Shown in pieces: positions 32,099 through 39,328 of a stretch of 43,606 nucleotides of DNA. The notes under the pieces are model-generated. The model ran no database searches. It worked only from the letters and a program-made list of their open reading frames with translations, and was not told the DNA's origin. Within the stretch, counting starts at the first letter, position 1. Each line of letters starts with the position of its first letter. The DNA lies in NCBI GenBank assembly GCA_910587785.1, contig CAJUOA010000014.1, forward strand, positions 1 through 43,606, written 5' to 3'. Origin of the DNA: an uncultured Oscillospiraceae bacterium (GTDB lineage Bacteria; Bacillota; Clostridia; Oscillospirales; Oscillospiraceae). The position numbers and the translations under genes are program-made.

Positions 32099-33946
32099 GT
32101 GATACTGGAACGCATCTCCGGTCCGGCGGATGTAAAGAAGTTGAATGAGGCGGAGCTCTCACTGCTTTGCGGGGAGCTGCGCCAATTTTTGGTTGAGAGC
32201 GTATCCCGGACGGGGGGGCATCTGGCGTCGAACCTGGGCGCGGTGGAGCTGACGGTGGCGATCCACCGGGTGTTCGACACGGACCGGGACCGGCTGGTCT
32301 TCGACGTGGGCCACCAGTGCTACGTCCACAAGGCGCTGACGGGGCGGCGGGCGCTCTTCGGCACCCTCCGGCAGTTCGGGGGCCTGGGGGGCTTCCCCAA
32401 GCCGGGGGAGAGCGTCCACGACGCCTTCATCGCCGGTCACGCCTCCAACTCGGTCTCCGTGGCCCTGGGCATGGCCCGGGCCCGGACCCTCCTGGGGGAG
32501 GACTACGCCGTGGCCGCCCTCATCGGCGACGGGGCCCTCACCGGGGGCCTGGCCTACGAGGGGCTCAACGACGCTGGGGCCTCCGGGGAGCCCCTGGTGG
32601 TCATCCTCAACGACAACGGCATGTCCATCGACCGCAACGTGGGGGGCGTCTCCACCCATCTGAGCCGTCTGCGGGTGCGTCCGGGGTACTACCGGTTCAA
32701 AAAGGGCTACCACGCCCTGATGCAGCACCTGCCGGGGGGGAAGAAGCTCTACCGCTTCAACCACCGGGTCAAGACCAATATCAAGAAGATGATCTACCCC
32801 TGCTCCATGTTTGAGGATATGGGGTTCAGCTACCTGGGGCCGGTGGACGGCCACGACGTGGAAAAGCTCTCCACCACCCTCGCCTGGGCCAAGGGGCTGG
32901 GCGGTCCGGCTCTGGTCCACGTCTACACCCAAAAGGGCAGGGGGTACCCTCCGGCGGAAAAAACCCCGGAGCGCTACCACGGCGTAGGGGCCTTCGACCC
33001 CCAGGCGGGGGTCCCGGCCAAGCGGAGCGTGGACTTCTCCTACGTCTTCGGCCACGAGCTGGTGGAGCTTGCGGGGGAGAACAAGGCCGTCTGCGCCATC
33101 ACCGCCGCCATGGCTGACGGCACGGGGCTGCAGGAGTTCGCCGCCGCATGGCCCAAGCGGTTTTTCGACGTGGGCATCGCAGAGGGCCACGCGGCCGCCA
33201 TGGCCGCGGGCATGGCAAAGCAGGGACTGGTGCCGGTGTTCGCGGTTTACTCCAGCTTTTTACAGCGGGGGTTCGACATGCTCCTCCACGACGTGGGGCT
33301 TCTGGGGCTCCATGTGGTGTTCGCGGTGGACCGGGCGGGCCTCGTGGGGGCCGACGGCCCCACCCACCACGGCTGTGCGGACGTGGGGTTCCTGCGCGCC
33401 GTTCCGGGGATGACGGTGCTCTGCCCCGCCTGTTTTGATGAGCTGCGGGCCATGCTGCGCGCTGCTGTCGGGATGGAGGGCCCCGTGGCCATCCGCTATC
33501 CCCGGGGCGGCGAGGCGCGGCAGTACCCCGCCTGGACCGGGGAAGGGGCGTCCGTCCTCCGGGAGGGCGGCTTTGTGACCCTGGTGTCCTACGGGACGCT
33601 GACAGACGAGCTCCTGGCGGCGGCGGAGGCCCTGGCGGAACAGGGCGTGGGCGCGGAAGTGGTCAAGCTCCACCGCATCGCCCCGCTGGACGCGGGGCCG
33701 GTGCTGGAGAGCGTGAAGCGCACCGGGCGGCTGGTGGTGCTGGAGGACTGTCTGGAGAGCGGAAGCGTGGGCAGGGAGCTTGCAGCCTCCCTCGCGGAGG
33801 CGGGCACGGCGGTGAAAGCCCTGGTGCTCAGGAACCTCAAGGGAAGCTTCGCCCCCCAGGGGACGGTCCCCCAACTGCGCCGGGCCCTGGGACTGGACGC
33901 ACAGGCCGTTGTGGAGACGGTGCTGGCGATGGATGATAGGGAGTGA
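32099..33946 (+). CDS. dxs: 1-deoxy-D-xylulose-5-phosphate synthase
   Basis: The 615-residue enzyme joins pyruvate and glyceraldehyde 3-phosphate to DXP, the entry to the MEP isoprenoid pathway and to thiamine and PLP. Seen are FDVGHQCYVHK, the thiamine diphosphate motif GDGALTGG...NDNGMSI, the catalytic Glu region DVGIAEGHAAAMAAG, and the DRAGLVGADGPTHHG loop. The GTG at 32099 is chosen because the known start MILERI begins there and GAGGTG precedes it; upstream in-frame codons lie in the hairpin. It follows oapA, as in known OLE loci. Confidence 0.96.
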   Translation: MILERISGPADVKKLNEAELSLLCGELRQFLVESVSRTGGHLASNLGAVELTVAIHRVFDTDRDRLVFDVGHQCYVHKALTGRRALFGTLRQFGGLGGFPKPGESVHDAFIAGHASNSVSVALGMARARTLLGEDYAVAALIGDGALTGGLAYEGLNDAGASGEPLVVILNDNGMSIDRNVGGVSTHLSRLRVRPGYYRFKKGYHALMQHLPGGKKLYRFNHRVKTNIKKMIYPCSMFEDMGFSYLGPVDGHDVEKLSTTLAWAKGLGGPALVHVYTQKGRGYPPAEKTPERYHGVGAFDPQAGVPAKRSVDFSYVFGHELVELAGENKAVCAITAAMADGTGLQEFAAAWPKRFFDVGIAEGHAAAMAAGMAKQGLVPVFAVYSSFLQRGFDMLLHDVGLLGLHVVFAVDRAGLVGADGPTHHGCADVGFLRAVPGMTVLCPACFDELRAMLRAAVGMEGPVAIRYPRGGEARQYPAWTGEGASVLREGGFVTLVSYGTLTDELLAAAEALAEQGVGAEVVKLHRIAPLDAGPVLESVKRTGRLVVLEDCLESGSVGRELAASLAEAGTAVKALVLRNLKGSFAPQGTVPQLRRALGLDAQAVVETVLAMDDRE

Positions 33947-33951
33947 GCGAT

Positions 33952-34482
33952 ATGCTGGAAGTAAGAGAGATCAATGAGGCGCGCAGGGCAGACATCCGCC
34001 TCCCCAACGAGCCCTTCGCCCTGTTCGGCAGGATGGAGGTCTCCCGCGTGGACGGACAGTGGAGCCATCAGGAGGTGCTCTTTGCGGCGGACCAAGTGTC
34101 GGAGATGTGCTTCCCGGACGAGAACTACGACTATGACGCGATGAAAAGGGACTGCGTGTTCCTGGGCGTGTACGATGGAGAGCAGTGCGTGGGTCTCGCC
34201 GTCCTCCAGGAGGCGATGTTCAAGTATCTGTATCTCTACGACCTGAAAGTCTCCAGGGCGTACCGGGGCCAAGGCGCAGCCCGGGCGCTGATTGAAAAGT
34301 CCAGTGAGGTCTCCAAGGCCCGGGGATACCGCGGCCTCTACACCATCGGGCAGGACGACAACCTGGGAGCCTGCCGCTTCTACCTGAAAGCCGGGTTCCA
34401 CATCGGCGGACTGGACACCGAGGTCTACAAGGGCACAAAGCAGGAGGGCAAGTCCGATATCCTGTTCTATCTGGACCTTTGA
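33952..34482 (+). CDS. GNAT acetyltransferase, streptothricin acetyltransferase-like
   Basis: The 176-residue protein is a GNAT-fold N-acetyltransferase. The acetyl-CoA loop is VSRAYRGQGAARALI, and the later part, ACRFYLKAGFHIGGLDTEVY, closely follows the Sat/SatA streptothricin acetyltransferases, as does the N-terminal FALFGRMEVSR. It could acetylate the beta-lysine of streptothricin or a similar amine; activity is not shown. The ATG at 33952 is chosen over an overlapping GTG at 33943 on ribosome-site spacing (GGGAG). It follows dxs by 5 bp and is probably co-transcribed. Confidence 0.8.
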   Translation: MLEVREINEARRADIRLPNEPFALFGRMEVSRVDGQWSHQEVLFAADQVSEMCFPDENYDYDAMKRDCVFLGVYDGEQCVGLAVLQEAMFKYLYLYDLKVSRAYRGQGAARALIEKSSEVSKARGYRGLYTIGQDDNLGACRFYLKAGFHIGGLDTEVYKGTKQEGKSDILFYLDL

Positions 34483-34496
34483 GGAGCGGGCGCCAT

Positions 34497-35036
34497 ATGG
34501 CAATGAAAGATATGCGGCGCAGTGACTGGAGCCGTATCCTCTCCCGGCGGTACGCCAGCCGTCCCTGCCGGTTTCGAGGCAGGGAGGGCCGGGTCAGCCT
34601 GCTGGTTATCGAGGAAGCCGCCGAGCCCCTGATCGTCCAGGACGCGGGGGAGGAGCTGAACATCGTGGAGCGGGGCTATGCCTGGGTGCAGATCGCCATG
34701 AAGGACCAGCCCTTTTGGCTGACGGCCATGTTCGACGAGCGGGGAGAGCTGCTGCAGATTTACTTCGACATTACCGGCGGAAACCGGTTCGACGACCCGG
34801 AAAATCCAACTTTTGAGGATATGTACCTGGACATCGTGGTCAACAGCCGGGGGGAGCTGTATGTCCTGGACCGGGACGAGCTGGACGCGGCCCTGACTGC
34901 GGGCACCATCACCCAGTCCCAGCACGACCGGGCCGAACAGGCCTGCCAAACGCTCTGCCAGTACCTGAAGAAAAACCGTCCGGCGGTGCAGGCGCTCTGC
35001 CGCCGGGCCTACCGGGAGCTGAAGGCGCTCCTATAG
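34497..35036 (+). CDS. DUF402-domain protein
   Basis: The 179-residue protein matches the DUF402 pattern (nucleoside di/triphosphate phosphatase and FAU-1 related): YAWVQIAMKDQPFWLTAMFDERGELLQIYFDIT, then DLDIVV-type acidic segment YLDIVVNSRGELYVLDRDEL. The Asp/Glu-rich strands would bind a divalent metal. It may hydrolyse nucleotides or a phosphorylated metabolite. GAGGAG overlaps the previous gene's stop region. It sits in a dxs-linked series of small metabolic genes. Confidence 0.78.
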   Translation: MAMKDMRRSDWSRILSRRYASRPCRFRGREGRVSLLVIEEAAEPLIVQDAGEELNIVERGYAWVQIAMKDQPFWLTAMFDERGELLQIYFDITGGNRFDDPENPTFEDMYLDIVVNSRGELYVLDRDELDAALTAGTITQSQHDRAEQACQTLCQYLKKNRPAVQALCRRAYRELKALL

Positions 35037-35048
35037 GAGAAGAAGTAT

Positions 35049-35810
35049 ATGCTATTGCACGAATTTGACCCGAATCCAGCGGCAATGATTAACCCCTCCG
35101 ACAACCACAGCCCCATCCCCGGCTGTCCGAAGGTGGCGGTGTCCTGCTTTGAGCGGCACACCTTTGAGCGGATGGCTGCGCGGCTGGAGACGGAGGAGAT
35201 CGACCGGGCAAGCTGTGCGACCGCGGAGCTCCCCCTCTACCGCACCCAATATCAGGGGCGGGAAGTAGCCCTCTTCCAGTGCTATGTGGGCGCGGCGGGC
35301 TGCGTGATCACGCTGGAGGACTTCTTCGCCGCCGGGGTGGAGAAGGTGGTGCTCTTCGGCTCCTGCGGGGTGCTGGACAGGTCCATTGCGAGCTGCGGCA
35401 TCATCGTCCCCACCTCCGCCCTGCGGGACGAGGGGACCAGCTTCCACTACGCGCCTCCGGGGGACGAGATCGCGGTCAATCCCAAGCACCGGGAGGCCTT
35501 CGCCCAGATCCTCGCCGCCCACGGCTGTACCTGGACCGAGGGCAAGGTCTGGACCACGGACGCTATGTACCGGGAAACGGCGGACAAGGTCCGGCGGCGG
35601 AAGGCGCAGGGGTGCGTGTGCGTGGACATGGAGTGCTCCGCCGTGGCGGCCCTGGCCCAGTTCCGCGGGAAAGAGGTGTTCCACTTCTTCCACGGCGCGG
35701 ACAGCCTGGACGGCGAAGCCTGGGACCGGCGGGGCCTGGGGAGCCGGTACGATCTGACGGAAAAGGACAAGATCGCCCAGCTGGCGTTGGAGCTGGCGGT
35801 GCGGATATAA
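35049..35810 (+). CDS. Nucleoside phosphorylase (PNP/UDP family 1)
   Basis: The 253-residue protein has the family fold with LFGSCGVLDRSIASCGIIVPTSALRDEGTS (phosphate and ribose contacts) and VDMECSAVAALAQFRG, the Met-Glu pair that binds the ribose. It should cleave a nucleoside with phosphate to a base and pentose 1-phosphate; uridine or purine nucleosides are both possible. AGGAGAAG lies before the ATG, 12 bp after the DUF402 gene. Confidence 0.85.
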   Translation: MLLHEFDPNPAAMINPSDNHSPIPGCPKVAVSCFERHTFERMAARLETEEIDRASCATAELPLYRTQYQGREVALFQCYVGAAGCVITLEDFFAAGVEKVVLFGSCGVLDRSIASCGIIVPTSALRDEGTSFHYAPPGDEIAVNPKHREAFAQILAAHGCTWTEGKVWTTDAMYRETADKVRRRKAQGCVCVDMECSAVAALAQFRGKEVFHFFHGADSLDGEAWDRRGLGSRYDLTEKDKIAQLALELAVRI

Positions 35811-35811
35811 A

Positions 35812-35831
35812 GTTTTTTCTGCCCAAAAAAC
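35812..35831 (+). terminator. T-tract hairpin, possible terminator
   Basis: GTTTTTT (35812-35818) pairs with AAAAAAC (35825-35831) around CTGCCC, directly after the phosphorylase stop. It lacks a GC-rich stem, so strength is doubtful, but it belongs with the other T/A-tract hairpins here. Confidence 0.45.
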
Positions 35832-35842
35832 GAACAAAGGTC

Positions 35843-35872
35843 TTGAAAGGACCGAGGGGGATGTGTTATGAT
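35843..35872 (+). promoter_or_regulatory. Promoter of the CatA-like gene
   Basis: TTGAAA (35843-35848), an 18-bp spacer and TATGAT (35867-35872). An ATG inside the -10 box is thereby ruled out as the gene start. Confidence 0.65.
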
Positions 35873-35891
35873 ACCGGGAAAGGGGATTTTT

Positions 35892-36530
35892 ATGCAGTAC
35901 AGGACCATCGATATGGCCGCCTATCCGCGCAGGGACCATTTCACCTACTTCAGCGGCCTGGCCTATCCCTATGTGGGGGTGACGGTCAACGTGGACGTCA
36001 CGGACCTGCTGGCAAAGATCAAAGGGGAGGGCCTGCCCTTTTTCCTCACGGTCTGCTGGTGTGCCGCCCAGGCGGCCAACCGGGTGCCGGAGTTCCGGCA
36101 GCGGATCGTGGACGGCGGCATCATCGAATTTGAGCGCTGCCGGGTCTCCCACACCGTGGCCCTGGAGGACGGGACCTTCTGCTTTTGCGTCCTGGAGGAC
36201 GCCCCCGGCTTTGCGGACTACCTGCGGGAGGGCAGGGCGGCCCAGGCGGAGGCCAAGCGGCGCTCCAGCATCCAGGAGGACCCGGCGGAGGCGCTGGACA
36301 AACTCTTTGTCACGTCCCTCCCCTGGATCTCCTATACCGCGCTGGTCCAGCCGGTGCCCAGTCCGGCGGACAGCAACCCCCGCATCTCCTGGGGAAGGTA
36401 CTTCGTCCAGGAGGGGAGGACGCTGCTGCCGGTGTCGGTGCTGTGCCACCACGCCCTGGTGGACGGCATCCATCTGTCCGCCTTTTACCAGAATTTAGAC
36501 GAAGAAATCAAAAAGATAGGCAAGACGTAG
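35892..36530 (+). CDS. CatA-like O-acetyltransferase
   Basis: The 212-residue protein has the chloramphenicol acetyltransferase fold: an N-terminal RRDHFTYFSGL segment, FFLTVCWCAAQAANRVPEFRQRI, and the catalytic motif HHALVDG at 186-192, whose His acts as base. Length equals that of true CATs. Many Clostridial homologues are CatA-like with no shown activity on chloramphenicol, so resistance should not be assumed. The start at 35892 follows AAGGGGA and lies 20 bp after the -10 box. Confidence 0.87.
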   Translation: MQYRTIDMAAYPRRDHFTYFSGLAYPYVGVTVNVDVTDLLAKIKGEGLPFFLTVCWCAAQAANRVPEFRQRIVDGGIIEFERCRVSHTVALEDGTFCFCVLEDAPGFADYLREGRAAQAEAKRRSSIQEDPAEALDKLFVTSLPWISYTALVQPVPSPADSNPRISWGRYFVQEGRTLLPVSVLCHHALVDGIHLSAFYQNLDEEIKKIGKT

Positions 36531-36551
36531 TCTTGCCGCAAAAAGTTTTTT
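36519..36551 (+). terminator. Terminator overlapping the stop of the CatA-like gene
   Basis: GGCAAGAC-GTA-GTCTTGCC is a perfect 8-bp hairpin that includes the TAG stop codon; AAAAAG and a T-run follow from 36546. The delay before the T-run makes it imperfect. Confidence 0.5.
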
Positions 36552-36559
36552 CTTTTTTG

Positions 36560-36595
36560 CTTCTTTTTTCTTTTGTTCACAAAAGAAAAAAGAAG
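36560..36595 (+). repeat. Perfect 16-bp T/A-tract hairpin before tlyA
   Basis: CTTCTTTTTTCTTTTG pairs perfectly with its complement around TTCA, ending 12 bp before the tlyA ATG and next to its GGGGAGG site. It may hide or expose the ribosome site, or stop transcription. Confidence 0.8.
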
Positions 36596-36607
36596 GGGGA
36601 GGTGTCT

Positions 36608-37417
36608 ATGAGCAAAAAGCAGCGTCTGGACGTGCTGCTGGTAGAGCGGGGCCTGCTGGAGAGCCGTCAAAAGGCCCAGGGGACGATCATGAGCGGCCTG
36701 GTGTTCGTCAACGGCCAGCGGGTGGACAAGCCCGGCGCGCCTGTGGACCCGGAGGCGGCCATCGAGGTGCGGGGCAGCGCCCTGCGCTACGTGAGCCGGG
36801 GCGGGCTGAAGCTGGAGAAGGCCGTAGGGCTCTGGCCCATCCGCCTGGAGGGCGCGGTGTGCATGGACGTGGGGGCCTCCACAGGGGGCTTCACGGACTG
36901 TATGCTCCAAAACGGCGCGGCCAAGGTCTACGCGGTCGATGTGGGCTACGGCCAACTGGCCTGGAAGCTGCGCAGCGACAGCCGGGTCGTCTGCCTGGAG
37001 CGGACCAACGCCCGCTACCTCACCCACGGCCAGGTGCCGGAGGAGCCGGATTTCGCCTCCATCGACGTCAGCTTCATCTCCCTGCGGCTGATCCTGCCCG
37101 CCGTGGCGGGGCTCCTGCGGCAGGACGGGGAGGCGGTGGCCCTCATCAAGCCCCAGTTCGAGGCGGGCCGGGAGAAGGTGGGGAAAAACGGCGTGGTCCG
37201 GGACCCGGCTGTCCACGAAGAGGTCCTCGCCCGCTTCCTGGAGCACGCGGCGGAGAGCGGCCTATCCGTATCAGACCTCTCCTACTCCCCCATACGGGGG
37301 CCGGAGGGGAATATCGAGTACCTCGGATACCTTAAAAAAACTGCCCCCGGCGGTGTGAAAAGGGAATTTCCTTTACAGCGGCTGGTGGCCGAATCCCACG
37401 GCGTATTGAAGGAGTGA
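36608..37417 (+). CDS. tlyA: TlyA-family rRNA 2'-O-methyltransferase
   Basis: The 269-residue protein has an N-terminal S4 RNA-binding domain (RLDVLLVERGLLESRQKAQGTIMSGLVFVNG) and an FtsJ-like methyltransferase domain with DVGASTGGFTDCML as SAM motif I and LIKPQFEAGREKVGKNGVVRD. TlyA methylates ribose in 16S/23S rRNA and affects capreomycin sensitivity; Bacillus YqxC is the homologue. It lies between dxs and argR/recN as in other Firmicutes. NadK begins 4 bp later. Confidence 0.93.
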   Translation: MSKKQRLDVLLVERGLLESRQKAQGTIMSGLVFVNGQRVDKPGAPVDPEAAIEVRGSALRYVSRGGLKLEKAVGLWPIRLEGAVCMDVGASTGGFTDCMLQNGAAKVYAVDVGYGQLAWKLRSDSRVVCLERTNARYLTHGQVPEEPDFASIDVSFISLRLILPAVAGLLRQDGEAVALIKPQFEAGREKVGKNGVVRDPAVHEEVLARFLEHAAESGLSVSDLSYSPIRGPEGNIEYLGYLKKTAPGGVKREFPLQRLVAESHGVLKE

Positions 37418-37421
37418 CGGC

Positions 37422-38297
37422 ATGAAACGAGTGATCCTCTGCCCCAATCCGTACCGGGACACGGGGCTGAGCGCGGCCAAGGAGGCGGACGCGATCTTGC
37501 GGAGCACGGGCCTGGAGACGGTCTACTGCCTGCCCTTCCGCCCGGACGGCGGGGAGGGACAGTACGGCGTGCCCTTCCGCCCCCTGCACCAGGAGTTGCG
37601 CTCCAGCGACCTCATCATAGCCTTCGGCGGGGACGGGACCATCCTGCACTTGGCCCGGACGGCCTCCATGCGGGGCATCCCTCTGCTGGGGGTGAACCTG
37701 GGGAGCCTGGGGTTCATGTCAGAGCTGGAGCTGGGGGAGCTGGGCCTTTTGAAGAACCTGGCCTCCGGGAGCTACCGCCGGGAGCGGCGGATGATGCTGG
37801 ACGTATCGGTCCTGCGGGAGGGCCGGGTGATCTACACCGGCAGCGCCCTCAACGACGCGGTAGTCACCAAGGGGGCCATGGCCCGGGTGATCCGCCTGCA
37901 GGTGACGGCGGGAGACGACCAGCTGGGCCTCTTCTCCGGGGACGGCGTGGTTGTCGCCACGCCCACCGGCTCGACGGGCTACTCCCTCTCCGCCGGGGGG
38001 CCCATCGTGGAGCCCACGGCCCAGAATTTCGTCATCAGCCCCATCTGCTCCCACTCGGTGATCTCGAAGTCTTTCGTGCTCTCCGCGGCGGGGACGGTGA
38101 GCGTGGCCCCGGCGGAGCTCAACCGAAAGCAGGTCTACCTCTCCGTGGACGGGGGGCGGGCCTTCGCCCTGCGGCAGGGGGACCGGGTGTGCATCTGCCG
38201 CTCCCGGTACGAGACAGAACTACTGCGCCTGACAGACAAGAGTGTCTACGAGGTATTACGCATCAAAATGACAGGAGGCATCGGCCATGAAAAATGA
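37422..38297 (+). CDS. nadK: NAD(+) kinase
   Basis: The 291-residue enzyme phosphorylates NAD to NADP. Key motifs are FGGDGTILHLAR (GGDG), the NDAVVTKG segment, and SPTGSTGYS-type sequence in ATPTGSTGYSLSAGGPIV. Length is normal. The coding end overlaps argR by 11 bp, so tlyA-nadK-argR form one operon. Confidence 0.95.
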   Translation: MKRVILCPNPYRDTGLSAAKEADAILRSTGLETVYCLPFRPDGGEGQYGVPFRPLHQELRSSDLIIAFGGDGTILHLARTASMRGIPLLGVNLGSLGFMSELELGELGLLKNLASGSYRRERRMMLDVSVLREGRVIYTGSALNDAVVTKGAMARVIRLQVTAGDDQLGLFSGDGVVVATPTGSTGYSLSAGGPIVEPTAQNFVISPICSHSVISKSFVLSAAGTVSVAPAELNRKQVYLSVDGGRAFALRQGDRVCICRSRYETELLRLTDKSVYEVLRIKMTGGIGHEK

Positions 38298-38739
38298 GCG
38301 GCAGGCCAAAATCTTAGAAATCATCGCACAGGAGCCCATCGACACCCAGGAGCAGCTCCAGGAGCGCCTGCAGACCCAGGGCATCACCTGCACCCAGGCC
38401 ACCATTTCCCGGGACATCAAGCAGCTCCACCTCATCAAGGAGCCCGCGGGGGGCGGGAAGTACCGCTATGCGGTGTCCAGCCAGCGGACGCGGCTGAACG
38501 TGGCGGACAAGCTCCGCAGTATCTGCCGGGAGAGCATCACATCCATCGACGCGGCCCAGAACATCGTGGTCATCAAGACCATGTCGGGTCTGGCCAATGC
38601 GGCGGGCGCCGCTTTGGACAGCATGAGCATCCCGGAGATCGTGGGGAGCCTGGCCGGGGACGACACGGTGCTCCTGGTCATGCGGGACAATGCCTCCGCC
38701 CGGAACTTCTGTGAGGATATTCACACCCTGCTCAAATAG
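38287..38739 (+). CDS. argR: Arginine repressor ArgR
   Basis: The 150-residue protein has the N-terminal winged helix (EQLQERLQTQGITCTQATISRDIKQLHLIK) and the C-terminal hexamerisation and arginine-binding domain with GDDTVLLVMRDNASA, whose paired Asp residues bind arginine. It represses arginine synthesis and can also act as an accessory factor in recombination. Its place before recN is conserved in Firmicutes as ahrC-recN. Confidence 0.94.
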   Translation: MKNERQAKILEIIAQEPIDTQEQLQERLQTQGITCTQATISRDIKQLHLIKEPAGGGKYRYAVSSQRTRLNVADKLRSICRESITSIDAAQNIVVIKTMSGLANAAGAALDSMSIPEIVGSLAGDDTVLLVMRDNASARNFCEDIHTLLK

Positions 38740-39007
38740 GCGCTTGGGGCGCATGGCCGGACAGGAGGGAGGCGCACTGGTCGAAGGCGGCGAGGAACAT
38801 GGCCTCCAGTTCACAGTTCTCCGTGCGGTCGTAGGAGCGCTGGAGCTCCTCCAGCAGGAGCTTCTGGGCCGGGGGGAGCTGTTCCCAGAGGGTGCGGCCT
38901 GCCGCGTCCCGCTTGCCGCGCCACTGCTCGTAGGCGGTGCAGGGATAGTAGCGCTCAAGGGCGTTTTCTAAGATGTGATAAAATAGCTCTTGCATTACTT
39001 CGTCCAT
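38732..39007 (-). CDS. Small helical protein, possibly DUF6809
   Basis: The 91-residue protein is mostly helical (MQELFYHILENALERYYPC, then LLLEELQRSYDRTENCELEAMFLAAFDQCASLL). It resembles small Clostridial proteins I know as DUF6809, without known function; the label is tentative. It ends 8 bp inside the argR 3' end on the opposite strand. Its consensus promoter (39038-39065) carries a perfect inverted repeat, and an HTH gene lies divergently next door, so it is probably the target of that regulator. The ATG at 39007 follows AAAAAAGGAGC. Confidence 0.72.
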   Translation of the reverse strand: MDEVMQELFYHILENALERYYPCTAYEQWRGKRDAAGRTLWEQLPPAQKLLLEELQRSYDRTENCELEAMFLAAFDQCASLLSGHAPQAPI

Positions 39008-39037
39008 TGGCGTATGCTCCTTTTTTGTGATAACACC

Positions 39038-39079
39038 ATTATACGCGAAAATTCGCTAATGTCAATAGCGAATTTTCGC
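39038..39079 (-). promoter_or_regulatory. Consensus promoter with paired operators, divergent control region
   Basis: On the minus strand TTGACA (39060-39065), a 16-bp spacer and TATAAT (39038-39043) are both full consensus. A perfect inverted pair, GCGAAAATTCGC at 39045-39056 and GCGAATTTTCGC at 39068-39079, places one operator inside the spacer and one just upstream of the -35. This geometry predicts tight repression, most likely by the HTH protein encoded at 39097. Confidence 0.78.
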
Positions 39080-39096
39080 CCTTGCCTTAAGAAACT

Positions 39097-39312
39097 ATGA
39101 TACACTATAAAATCGATATACTGCAAGTGCTGAAAGATAACGGATATTCCTCTTACCGGCTCCAAAAAGAGAAGATTCTTGCGACCAGTACCCTTGGAAA
39201 ACTGCGTCAAGGGGATACGTCTATTACAGTGGGAAACCTGAATACGATTTGTACGCTCCTCCGGTGTCAGCCTGGGGACCTCATCGAGTGGGTGCCGGAG
39301 GAGACGGACTGA
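39097..39312 (+). CDS. Small XRE/HTH_26-type regulator
   Basis: The 71-residue protein is a single HTH (IDILQVLKDNGYSSYRLQKEKILATSTLGKLRQGDTSITVGNLNTICTLLRCQPGDLIEWV) of the YozG/HTH_26 group. The start at 39097 fits family length, although only a weak AAGAAA ribosome site precedes it. It lies 18 bp from the operators and 16 bp upstream of recN, so recN may be read through from this gene. Base composition is somewhat lower in GC than its neighbours. Confidence 0.82.
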   Translation: MIHYKIDILQVLKDNGYSSYRLQKEKILATSTLGKLRQGDTSITVGNLNTICTLLRCQPGDLIEWVPEETD

Positions 39313-39328
39313 TGAAAGGAACGCTGCC

